A DNA stretch of 64,000 nt from Lewinellaceae bacterium (lineage in GTDB: Bacteria > Bacteroidota > Bacteroidia > Chitinophagales > Saprospiraceae): assembly GCA_020636375.1 (NCBI GenBank), contig JACJXZ010000018.1:1-64000 (forward strand). Reading direction: 5' to 3'. Below the pieces are notes generated by a model that was not told the origin of the DNA, did no database searches, and was given only the letters and a program-made list of their open reading frames with translations. The position numbers were made by a program, and so were the translations under genes. Shown here in pieces: positions 57,048 to 64,000 of this stretch. Numbering within the stretch: position 1 is the first letter of the stretch; each line of letters starts with the position of its first letter.

Positions 57048-58172
57048 CTAATCCGAATCGCTCGCGTTGTCCACGTACGTGATGGCCACGCAGAGCACGG
57101 AGGGCATATCGGTTTTGATGTTGACGATCTGTCGGGTGATCTCGTTGTAGGCGTTCACGACGCCTGGATTATCCGTCTCAATGGTTGTGGAAAGGGGTGC
57201 TTCCACCTGGCTCAGCGCACTCAGGGCCTTGCCGAACTGTTCTTCGATGAGGCTGTTGAGGTTTTGCCCCTCCTTGGTGGCGTTCGCGGCCTGCAGGTAA
57301 TCGTCCAGGCCCGGGCCGTTGGCGCCGTTTTGGAGGTTGCGGCCCAGGTAGAGCCCTTCCGCCGCCTTCAGGGCTTCTTCTGCCAGGCGGAGCGAAAGGC
57401 CGGAATGAAAAGCCTCCACCTTTTCCGGGAAAGTGATGCCGAGGGTGGTTACGCCGGCGGGGATGCCGATCTTGTCCCTCTTAATGAATTCATAGTGTTC
57501 ATTCAGGTTGTTGATCAGCAGGCTGAGGGAAGTGCCGGCGGCCGTGCCCGTATTGTCGATGAAAGCCTCGCGGTAGCCTTCGTCCTGCCAGGCTTTCAGC
57601 ACGGCCTGCCCCCGCTGTTGCAGGTCATCCACAATAGCGGCCAGGTAATCCCGGTATCCGGAGGGGTTGGCGGACAACAAACTGAGGGCCATCTCATCGG
57701 TTTCGGCGATGCCGTAGAGGAGGTAGTCCAGGGCGGGAAAGCCTTTGTCAAAAGCATCGGGATTGTCCAGGCTGAAGTCTCCGGATTGAACTCTGGCTTC
57801 GACTTCCGCCTCATCGACAGGGAAGTTATTGAACCGGGAGCGAAGCATCTGCTGCTCGGCCGGGCCGAATTCGAACTGGGCAACCTGCTGCCACTGGATG
57901 TAGGCGCTTTCGAAGGCGCTGCGCAGGCTCTGCAGCTGAGGCAGGCCGGGGTTCTGCGTGAAGGCTTCGACTGCCAGTTGAAGGTTCGACAGTTCACTGT
58001 TCAACCCACTGTAACCAGGGATGATGATGTTGTCGGATACATTGGCAAACAGGCTCTTCTGGTCGAAATCAGATTCACAGGGGTTGCCGCCCTTGTCTTC
58101 ATCGCAGGCCGGGAAAAGGAGTATGCCCAACAGAAAGGCCAGCAGATAAAATTGGCGATTGGATAATTGCAT
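57048..58172 (-). CDS. Imelysin-family lipoprotein (peptidase M75-like)
   Basis: The 374 residues begin with a lipoprotein signal (LLAFLLGILLFPAC, Cys23). The imelysin fold is seen from VSDNIIIPGYSGLNSELSNL onward, with GFPALDYLLYGI in place of the GxHxxE motif, LIEEQFGKALSALSQVEAPL and a C-terminal NAYNEITRQIVNIKTDM. Imelysins are periplasmic or surface iron-regulated proteins (IrpA, EfeO group) that bind iron or haem rather than cleave. Start 36 bases above the HTTM gene; upstream lies the CAACAAACAA hairpin repeat. Confidence 0.88.
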   Translation of the reverse strand: MQLSNRQFYLLAFLLGILLFPACDEDKGGNPCESDFDQKSLFANVSDNIIIPGYSGLNSELSNLQLAVEAFTQNPGLPQLQSLRSAFESAYIQWQQVAQFEFGPAEQQMLRSRFNNFPVDEAEVEARVQSGDFSLDNPDAFDKGFPALDYLLYGIAETDEMALSLLSANPSGYRDYLAAIVDDLQQRGQAVLKAWQDEGYREAFIDNTGTAAGTSLSLLINNLNEHYEFIKRDKIGIPAGVTTLGITFPEKVEAFHSGLSLRLAEEALKAAEGLYLGRNLQNGANGPGLDDYLQAANATKEGQNLNSLIEEQFGKALSALSQVEAPLSTTIETDNPGVVNAYNEITRQIVNIKTDMPSVLCVAITYVDNASDSD

Positions 58173-58246
58173 AGATGTTGTATTTGGGTGTCAGATCAAA
58201 CGTTTATGGATAATTAATCCGTGAGGTAACAGGAGTGCTGCGAGCA

Positions 58247-58370
58247 TGTTTGTTGTTTGTTGTCAGTTGTTTGTTGTCTGTTGTCTGTTGTTTGTTGTTT
58301 GTTGTTGGTTGCGGGCCCGAGGTTTCCCATGAACAAACAACAGACAACCAACAACCAACAACAACAACAC
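58247..58370. repeat. TTGTTTGTTG / CAACAAACAA hairpin repeat, second copy
   Basis: Sixty bases of TTGTTGTTTGTTGTCTG type face CAACAGACAACCAACAACAA, with a linker GCGGGCCCGAGGTTTCCC. It lies between the DUF4856 stop and the imelysin start, inside the presumed operon, where an RNA hairpin could alter relative expression. Confidence 0.75.
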
Positions 58371-58372
58371 CC

Positions 58373-59476
58373 CTACAAATCCATCATCACCTCCTCCAGC
58401 CCCAGGCCGGCCGACAACAGCGTACGGGCCTGCTCCAGCCCGGCGGGTTCTACCTCGTAGAGGTTCATCTCGAAGAAATCTTCCGATCCTCCGCCGATGA
58501 GGCGCAGTGCCTGGTTGACCTCTTCCACCGAGAAGCTGCGTTCGGGGTTGAACTGCAGGGCGTAGGTAAAGGCGATGGCTTCCGAGAGGGCGTGAGCGCG
58601 GAGGGCAAAATCATCAAAGTTCTCCAGGGCGGTATTGAGGTAGCTGATGGCGGTGGCGCCGGAGATGAGTTCCCAGTTGGCGCGGGCCTCAGCGATGGCC
58701 TCGTCGCGCACCTCCAGCTTGCCGGCGGAAATGGCGGCCCGCCCTTTCAGGAAGGCGTCCATCATTTTCCGGTTGACGCCGAGAAGGGGGTCGCGGCGGT
58801 TGGAATAGACTCCCCAGAAGAAAACCGGCTCGGTGTCCGCCGGGAAACTGCGCGGCACGCCGTAATACCCGAAGGCTTCATCCCAGTGGTGTTCCATAGC
58901 GGTGCCTTCACCCGGCGTTACGTCTGTATTGTCCACATTCATCTTTTCATCCGCCATATATACGGCCGTCGCCTGGTAGTAAAAACAAGCGCCCATCAGG
59001 CCCTTTTCGATCAGCTGAGCATATTCCACCCCGTTCTCATTGAGCAGGTATTGTTTGGCACCGTCGGCACTGGCCACTACGCCGGCCTGCCCCGGGGCGC
59101 CGGCAACCGCCGAGGTGCTGGCCTGGGCAATGACGTCCATCAACTGCTCAAATAAATCCTGGTGGAATTCAAAGGTCTTTCCTTTGAGCTGTTTGGAGGC
59201 TTCGTAGGCCCCCTGCCATCCTGCCCTGGCAGCGTCGTTGGCATACATCGCCCGGAGGCGCTGCGCATCGAGGGCCACCCCGGGCGTATTGGCGGTGGTG
59301 ATGTAGTTCTTGATTTCCAGAAGCATGGCCAGGCGCTGGGTTTGCCCGTCGTAGTTCACATTGTCGAAACTGTAGGTGTCGGGGATAACCAGGCTGTCTT
59401 CCTCATCTTTATTACAGGAAAAAAGGAAGAGCATACAAATCGCAGCCAGCAAGTGCAGAGAGGTTGTTGGTTTCAT
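58373..59476 (-). CDS. DUF4856 lipoprotein
   Basis: The 367 residues carry a lipoprotein signal (LLAAICMLFLFSC, Cys21) and then IPDTYSFDNVNYDGQTQRLA, AYEASKQLKGKTFEFHQD, NENGVEYAQLIEKGLMGACF, MEHHWDEAFGYYGVPRSFP and LSEAIAFTYALQFNPERSF, matching DUF4856 proteins. These are found with imelysin genes in Bacteroidota and may be structurally related iron-binding helical proteins. First gene of the operon, with a candidate promoter and metal-repressor site immediately upstream. Confidence 0.85.
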   Translation of the reverse strand: MKPTTSLHLLAAICMLFLFSCNKDEEDSLVIPDTYSFDNVNYDGQTQRLAMLLEIKNYITTANTPGVALDAQRLRAMYANDAARAGWQGAYEASKQLKGKTFEFHQDLFEQLMDVIAQASTSAVAGAPGQAGVVASADGAKQYLLNENGVEYAQLIEKGLMGACFYYQATAVYMADEKMNVDNTDVTPGEGTAMEHHWDEAFGYYGVPRSFPADTEPVFFWGVYSNRRDPLLGVNRKMMDAFLKGRAAISAGKLEVRDEAIAEARANWELISGATAISYLNTALENFDDFALRAHALSEAIAFTYALQFNPERSFSVEEVNQALRLIGGGSEDFFEMNLYEVEPAGLEQARTLLSAGLGLEEVMMDL

Positions 59477-59493
59477 GTTAAGCGTAAGTTAAA

Positions 59494-59508
59494 TTAGATT
59501 AAATCTAA
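59494..59508. promoter_or_regulatory. Perfect 7-1-7 palindrome, candidate metalloregulator site
   Basis: TTAGATTAAATCTAA is a perfect palindrome with a single central base, 17 bases upstream of the DUF4856 ATG and 13 bases downstream of the -7 element. The 7-1-7 layout is that of Fur boxes; the TTAG...CTAA edges also resemble DtxR/MntR sites. Position suits a repressor blocking the start site. Confidence 0.6.
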
Positions 59509-59521
59509 ATAAAGGCTGGCG

Positions 59522-59552
59522 CAAAACTAATGTCCACCGATAAAAAAAACAA
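59522..59552 (-). promoter_or_regulatory. Candidate Bacteroidota promoter of the iron-type operon
   Basis: On the minus strand TTG (59550-59552) and TAGTTTTG (59522-59529) are separated by 20 bases, matching the Bacteroidota -33 TTG and -7 TAnnTTTG consensus. It faces the DUF4856 gene. Confidence 0.6.
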
Positions 59553-59634
59553 TACCGAAACCTTAAGGGCTACTACCCAATTTTGTGGGCCGGTACCAAA
59601 CTTTAGGTATCATTCCGCCTGTTTTTCTGGTATT

Positions 59635-59737
59635 TATACTCCGCTGCAATAGGTTTTGTGCATTTGCCCTCCCCGCCCCTTAATCCCCTAAAGGGGAGCC
59701 ACCCAAAAATGCACAAAACCTATTGCCGTTCAGTATA
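59635..59737. mobile_element. TATACT-ended MITE, copy 2
   Basis: Ends TATACTCCGCTGCAATAGG and the inverse CCTATTGCCGTTCAGTATA enclose the same core as copy 1 (GGTTTTGTGCATTT, CCCCTTAATCCCCTAAAGGGG, AAATGCACAAAACC). 103 bp, no coding capacity. It is flanked by TA on both sides. The rest of the gap to 59962 holds a low-complexity inverted pair (GAGGCTGAGGTTAAGG against CCTTAACCTC). Confidence 0.88.
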
Positions 59738-59962
59738 GCAAGGATAGAGGAGGATGTGGATTGTTATATCCGGGCCATAATGAGATCGGGCAAATGGTTG
59801 AGGCTGAGGTTAAGGTTGAGGTTGAGAACCTTGGCGGCTGGGAGTCTCAGGCAAGCCAGGCTTGAGGCATACTTGTCAGTGAATGCCGGGATTGTGGCTG
59901 CCATCTCTTGCTCTCAGCCTCAGCCTTAACCTCAAACCTCACGTTATAACTGAAAGGGATGT

Positions 59963-62527
59963 CTACCGCTTCACGAAAGCCCTTACTGCCCGGGCCGGTT
60001 GCCGGCTGCCGGGAAAGCGGGCTTCCAGCACGTAAGCATACACGCCGGCCGGCAAGTGGCCGAGGCGGGCTTCCACCTGGTGCCGGCCCGCAGCAAAGCG
60101 GCCCCGGGCAAGGATTGCGGCTACCTGGCCCTGGCTGTTCAACAGTTGAAGAGTCACCCCGGCAGCTTCAGGCAGTTCGAAAGGGATCGTCGTTTGATCC
60201 TGCGCCGGGTTGGGATGGTTTTGATAGAGGGTTAAGCCCGGCTGCGGCGGTTCGCGGCTGGCGACGAGTTCCCGCAGGGCCGTCCGGTAAACGCCCAGGC
60301 CGTGAGTCGCTACCCACAGCTTCCGGTCCGAAGGCGAAACAACCAGGTCGTAGGCCATTACCGCTTCGGCTATCTCTATGGAATAGGGTTCCCAGTTTTG
60401 CCCCCCATCGAAGGAGGCATACACGCCCAGATCGTTGCCGGCGTACATATCCGACGGCTGATCGGGGTCGATGGCGATAGCGTTGGTGGGCACATCGGGC
60501 AGGCCGGCGTCGGAAGGGGCCCAGCTGTCGCCTCCATCTTCCGTTTTGTAGATATGGTTCGTCCCAAAACCGGAAAAGGCGACGAAGGCAATATCGTCAT
60601 CATCGGGATGGAACACGATGTCCATCGCCACCCGGTCGGGCAGGCCGGCCATAGCCTGCCAGGACTGCCCGGAGTCGGTGCTGCGGAATACTCCGGCGCC
60701 GGGCCCCAGCAAGGGGGCAGTGGTGACAAACAGGATGTCATTGTCCAGAGGAGATACAGCAATGGCGAGAATGGGATTCCCCAGGTTGGGGTCGACCTGG
60801 GTGCTGGAAGTGGCGTTCCAGGTATTTCCCCTGTCCATAGAACGGTGCAGGCGCTGGGCGCCGGCGTAGATAATGTTGGGGGATTGCGGGTCCAGGATGA
60901 AGGGGCTGCTAAAGTTCCGGGGTTCGTTCTGCCAGCTTCCGGACGAAGTGATGCTGACAAAGTTCTGCCCCCCGTTATCGGAGCGTTGCATGTTGAGCCC
61001 CTGCGAGGAGCCGTAGAGAATGTTGTTGTCCCCGGGGTCGATGGCTGCGCTCATGCCGTCGCCGCCGATCACGCGCACCCAGGCGTCGTCGCCCACGTAG
61101 ATGGCGGTAGCATTGTCCTGCATTCCGCCTATGGCCAGGCTGGGGTCGGTGGCCGAACAGGCAAAACTGGCGTAGAACTGCAGGGTTTGGTACCCGCCGT
61201 TGCGCCCTTCCCAGTTCTCTCCGTTGTCACCAGAATAAAAGATGCCGCCATCGGTAGCCAGGAATACGGCATTATTGTCGAAAGGAGAATAATAAGCGGC
61301 GTGGATATCGGCGTGCACGTAGTTGGGCGGCCCTTCCGGCCCGCCGACCGGCGTCTGGCCGAAGTCCCAGGCAAACCAGTTCGACTTTTGTGTTATGGAA
61401 TTGCCGCTATCGGTAGACTTAAAGGCATCGATGCCCGTCCAGATCAGCTGGCTGGGGTCGTCGGGCTTGATGGCCACGTCGTGGGAATACCAGCCCTGGT
61501 AAGTGGCCACATTGGAAGGGTTGGCCAGCACCCAGCTTTCTCCGCCGTCGTCCGACCGGAACAGCCCGATGCCCGTCAGGGCCTCGGCCATGGAGATATA
61601 CAGGATATCGGGATTGGAAGGGCTGATGGAGATGAGCGAGCGGCCGGTGAAATCATCGGGCAGGCCCGGCAGCAGGGAAAAGCTGTTTCCGCCATCTGCC
61701 GACTTAAAAATGCCGGCAGCGGGGCTTAGGTAGCCGCCGTGGGATACGTAGATGATGCTGGAGTCGACGGGGTGTATTTCAATATCCACGCCCATGGGGA
61801 AATCGTGAACCAATGCCCAGCTGTCTCCGGCATTGTGGGTGCGAAACAGGCCTTCGGTGGTGGCGGCGAACACGGTCAGCGGATTCTGCGGGTTGACCAC
61901 CACATCCCAGACGCCCGTCATCTCTTCGTAGCTCCAGTCGATTGATTTTTCCCAGCTAAGGCCGCCATCGGTAGTCTTAAGCAGCCCGGAGCCATAGGAT
62001 CCGCGGGTGAGGCGGTTATACACGCCGGGGGTGGCGATGGTGTAGTTATAGACCTCGCCTGTGCCGACGTACATCACATCCGGGTTGGAGGGGTCAATGG
62101 CGATGCTGCTCACCCCGATCACCGGATGCCCGAGCGGCACCCGTTCCCACGCCTGCGGCCCCACGCCGGCAGTAGTGGATTTCCACAACCCGCCCCCGGC
62201 AGAGCCCGCGTAGAGGATATTCGGGTCGCTGGGGTGGAAAGCCAGGCAGAGCGTTCGCCCGCCGAAGTTTTTCGGACCCATGGGTTCCCAGTCCGGGTTG
62301 TCTCCACCGCGAAAGCCAACGGCCAGTTGCTGCTGCTCGTAGGCCTGGCTGAGGTTGCGTTGCCAGATGCGCCCATCGGGATAAGAGCGGTACAGGGCCC
62401 AGGCTTCCAGAGCGTGGGCGGCACCGCTTTTTTCAGGTTCTTCGGGCGGGGCTTGCCGGCCGCAGGAGGCGGACAGCAAAAGGAGCGGCAGCAAAATACA
62501 GCAGGGGAAAAACGGGGGGTATTTCAT
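59963..62527 (-). CDS. Secreted VPS10/BNR-type beta-propeller protein with T9SS sorting domain
   Basis: From ATG 62527 (854 residues; an earlier ATG at 62536 adds three) the signal region CCILLPLLLLSASC ends with a lipobox-like Cys. Residues 80-740 contain about ten BNR/sortilin-like units, e.g. GGLWKSTTAG, GLLKTTDGGLSWEKS, GLFRSDDGGESWVL, GVFRSTDSGQSWQ, alternating with SNPDVMYVGTG, and form one or two propellers. The last 90 residues are a T9SS type A sorting domain (LYQNHPNPAQDQTTI, LQLLNSQGQVAAIL, LPAGVYAYVLEA). No Asp-box sialidase catalytic residues were recognised. It is probably a cell-surface or secreted adhesin-like protein. Confidence 0.85.
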   Translation of the reverse strand: MKYPPFFPCCILLPLLLLSASCGRQAPPEEPEKSGAAHALEAWALYRSYPDGRIWQRNLSQAYEQQQLAVGFRGGDNPDWEPMGPKNFGGRTLCLAFHPSDPNILYAGSAGGGLWKSTTAGVGPQAWERVPLGHPVIGVSSIAIDPSNPDVMYVGTGEVYNYTIATPGVYNRLTRGSYGSGLLKTTDGGLSWEKSIDWSYEEMTGVWDVVVNPQNPLTVFAATTEGLFRTHNAGDSWALVHDFPMGVDIEIHPVDSSIIYVSHGGYLSPAAGIFKSADGGNSFSLLPGLPDDFTGRSLISISPSNPDILYISMAEALTGIGLFRSDDGGESWVLANPSNVATYQGWYSHDVAIKPDDPSQLIWTGIDAFKSTDSGNSITQKSNWFAWDFGQTPVGGPEGPPNYVHADIHAAYYSPFDNNAVFLATDGGIFYSGDNGENWEGRNGGYQTLQFYASFACSATDPSLAIGGMQDNATAIYVGDDAWVRVIGGDGMSAAIDPGDNNILYGSSQGLNMQRSDNGGQNFVSITSSGSWQNEPRNFSSPFILDPQSPNIIYAGAQRLHRSMDRGNTWNATSSTQVDPNLGNPILAIAVSPLDNDILFVTTAPLLGPGAGVFRSTDSGQSWQAMAGLPDRVAMDIVFHPDDDDIAFVAFSGFGTNHIYKTEDGGDSWAPSDAGLPDVPTNAIAIDPDQPSDMYAGNDLGVYASFDGGQNWEPYSIEIAEAVMAYDLVVSPSDRKLWVATHGLGVYRTALRELVASREPPQPGLTLYQNHPNPAQDQTTIPFELPEAAGVTLQLLNSQGQVAAILARGRFAAGRHQVEARLGHLPAGVYAYVLEARFPGSRQPARAVRAFVKR

Positions 62528-62581
62528 CGATTCCAAGGTTTTTTCCTTTTCAGAAACAAGGAGTATGTACAGCCGTTGCCC

Positions 62582-63316
62582 TTACTTCCCCCTGGCCCCT
62601 GCCGGAACTTCTTCCAGGAATTCCACCAGGCTTTCCAGCTGCCAGGCGTCTTCGATGCGGAATTGTCCGATCCGGGTACGCCGGAGGGCGGTAAGGTAGG
62701 CGCCGCTCTGGACGGCCTTGCCGAAATCGTGGGCCAGGGAGCGGATGTAGGTGCCCTTGCTGCAGCGCACCCGGAAGTCCAGCTCGGGCAGTTCGACGCG
62801 GGTGAACCCGAAATCATAGATGGTTACCGGCCGGGGTTCGACCTCCACCATTTCACCCTTTCGGGCTTTTTTGTAGAGCGGCTGCCCGTCCACCTTTATG
62901 GCGCTGAACATAGGCGGCACCTGTTCGATATCGCCCAGGAACCGGCGGCGGGCCTGCTCCAGCAGTTGTGGAGAAATATGGCTGGTGGGGAAGGACTCTT
63001 CCACGTCGCTTTCGGCGTCATAGGAAGGCGTGGTGGCGCCCAGGCGCATGGTGCCGGTGTATTCTTTGGGCAGCCCCTGGTATTCCCCCAGTTTTTTGGT
63101 GAACTTGCCCGTACAGACGATCAGGAGGCCGGTGGCCATGGGGTCGAGCGTGCCGGCGTGCCCCACTTTGATCTTTTTTACTCCGAGCAAGTGCTTCAGT
63201 TTGTAACGGATCTTGTTGACGACGTCGAAGGACGTCCATCCCTGCGGTTTGTCAACAAGGAGCATAGCTCCCGTCAGGAAGTCATATCGCGGAAGAGGGT
63301 TGTCTTCTGCATTCAT
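62582..63316 (-). CDS. truB: tRNA pseudouridine-55 synthase TruB
   Basis: The 244 residues contain LLVDKPQGWTSFDVVNKIRY, VGHAGTLDPMATGLL with the catalytic Asp58 of GTLDP, KEYTGTMRLGATT and QVPPMFSAIKVDGQPLYKKA, then RVRCSKGTYIRSLAHDFGKA, all TruB motifs. It isomerises U55 in the T loop of tRNAs. There is no separate PUA domain, as in short bacterial forms. It lies 35 bases downstream of uppP on the minus strand, the usual Bacteroidota order. Confidence 0.95.
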   Translation of the reverse strand: MNAEDNPLPRYDFLTGAMLLVDKPQGWTSFDVVNKIRYKLKHLLGVKKIKVGHAGTLDPMATGLLIVCTGKFTKKLGEYQGLPKEYTGTMRLGATTPSYDAESDVEESFPTSHISPQLLEQARRRFLGDIEQVPPMFSAIKVDGQPLYKKARKGEMVEVEPRPVTIYDFGFTRVELPELDFRVRCSKGTYIRSLAHDFGKAVQSGAYLTALRRTRIGQFRIEDAWQLESLVEFLEEVPAGARGK

Positions 63317-63351
63317 TACATTTCTGTTTGGCGATGTGGATGGAAGATAGC

Positions 63352-64000
63352 TTAATAATCAAAAACGGAGGCTGCAATCGCAATAGCCGCAATAATAAAA
63401 CAATATAAAGAAAAATATGCCAACTTGCTATTTTTGACCAGTTTTATCATCCAGACGCAGGCCAGGGCGCCGGTAAAGAAAGCCGCCGTAAAGCCGACGG
63501 CCAGCGGCACGAACCCGATCCGGGCATGGGCGAGTTCTCCGCTGAGGATGTCCAGGGTCATTTTTCCAAGTATGAGCGGCACGACCATGAGGAAGGAGAA
63601 CCGGGCGGCCCGTTCCCGGTCGATACCCAGCATGACGGAGGTAGAGATGGTGGCGCCCGACCGGGAAATGCCGGGAAGAATAGCGATGGCCTGCGCGATG
63701 CCGATCACCAGGGCATTGCTGAAGCTGACCTTTTTATTGGTAACCCGGGCCCGGTCGGCCAGGAACAATAGCAGGCCGGTGATGATCAGCATAAAGCCGA
63801 CCAGCAGGATTTGCCGTTCGAACAATCGGTCCAGGTAGGATTCCAGCAACAGACCCACGGCCGCTGCCGGTATCATAGACAAGATGATCTTCAGAGAAAA
63901 CTGCGTTTCTTCATTCCATTGGAACTGGAAAAGCCCCCGGAAGATATCAACAATATCGCGGCGGAATATCACGATGGTACTCAACGCCGTAGCGGCATGC
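63352..64000 (-). CDS. uppP: Undecaprenyl-diphosphatase UppP (5' part outside the window)
   Basis: The C-terminal 215 residues are present: HAATALSTIVIFRRDI, then FSLKIILSMIPAAAVGLLL, IAQAIAILPGISRSGATIST (the conserved PGxSRSG phosphatase motif), RFSFLMVVPLILGK and four or five membrane helices to the end AASVFDY. The reading frame is open to base 64000, so the true start is beyond the right edge. UppP dephosphorylates undecaprenyl diphosphate to recycle the lipid carrier for cell-wall synthesis. It is followed by truB. Confidence 0.95.
   Translation of the reverse strand, partial: HAATALSTIVIFRRDIVDIFRGLFQFQWNEETQFSLKIILSMIPAAAVGLLLESYLDRLFERQILLVGFMLIITGLLLFLADRARVTNKKVSFSNALVIGIAQAIAILPGISRSGATISTSVMLGIDRERAARFSFLMVVPLILGKMTLDILSGELAHARIGFVPLAVGFTAAFFTGALACVWMIKLVKNSKLAYFSLYCFIIAAIAIAASVFDY

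Noticed and set aside
55728..58166. 812-codon open frame on the plus strand
   Set aside because: Antisense shadow running through both the HTTM and imelysin genes, which have clear family motifs.
1..64000. tRNA, rRNA or riboswitch
   Set aside because: I saw no cloverleaf with GTTCGA-type T loop, no rRNA segment and no known riboswitch core by eye; a covariance-model scan would be needed to exclude small RNAs.

Overview
The window looks like a chromosomal segment of a Bacteroidota bacterium, probably of the Saprospiria/Lewinella type (inference from gene content). The evidence is: type IX secretion (T9SS) C-terminal sorting domains on several surface proteins, TonB-dependent uptake, an OmpA protein with thrombospondin type-3 repeats, a long Bacteroidota-type NusB beside DUF1599 and DoxX genes, the uppP-truB pair, and a candidate promoter with the Bacteroidota TTG / TAnnTTTG pattern. 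Core genes are GC-rich. Islands at about 0.3-1.7, 23.2-25.1 and 35.4-38.4 kb look more AT-rich and hold gene fragments.

Layout. 0-1.7 kb: debris of small accessory genes (XisH/XisI, DUF4160/DUF2442, an orphan T9SS tail). 2.1-4.0 kb: alpha/beta hydrolase and ECF41 sigma factor. 4.1-5.6 kb: HtrA protease. 5.9-7.2 kb: repeat island. 7.2-8.7 kb: phosphodiesterase and a papain-fold protein lacking its catalytic residues. 9.7-16.4 kb: AsmA-like protein and SMC, tail to tail. 16.9-23.0 kb: outer-membrane barrel, second hydrolase, then overlapping guaA, periplasmic-binding lipoprotein and trmH. 23.2-26.6 kb: T9SS proteins and OmpA. 26.9-30.1 kb: DUF1599-DoxX-nusB operon. 30.5-35.4 kb: YigZ, a second SpoU methylase, a 2OG-Fe(II) oxygenase and a GT39 glycosyltransferase. 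35.4-38.4 kb: decayed AAA-ATPase and CHAT/ATPase/TPR locus. 38.7-43.7 kb: ECF sigma factor, membrane TPR protein, CHAT protease and a membrane protein. 44.0-51.5 kb: NDH-2, SnoaL-thioredoxin fusion, CoA-transferase and a ThDP lyase. 52.5-59.5 kb: a probable iron-uptake operon (DUF4856, imelysin, HTTM, TonB receptor). 59.9-64 kb: T9SS beta-propeller protein, truB and the partial uppP.

The genome is saturated with short non-coding mobile elements and simple-repeat arrays. One family (GGCTACCCGTCT ends) has three copies, each flanked by a clear 8-bp target duplication. A second family (CAATAGGTTTTGTGCATTT ends) has a TA target, and one copy interrupts an ATPase gene so exactly that removing it restores the family motif. 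A third family has two copies of about 165 bp. Two cases of elements nested inside other repeats can be read directly. Arrays of 7, 9, 11 and 34 bp units and telomere-like CCCCAAAA DNA sit immediately next to start or stop codons.

The most interesting possible system is the tail-to-tail pair at 38.7-43 kb: an ECF sigma factor followed by a single-pass membrane TPR protein with anti-sigma-like topology, facing an exported, C-terminally membrane-anchored TPR-CHAT (caspase-like) protease. A workable hypothesis is a protease-triggered envelope signalling or cell-fate switch. The next best is the iron-type operon, whose promoter carries a perfect 7-1-7 palindrome just downstream of the -7 element.
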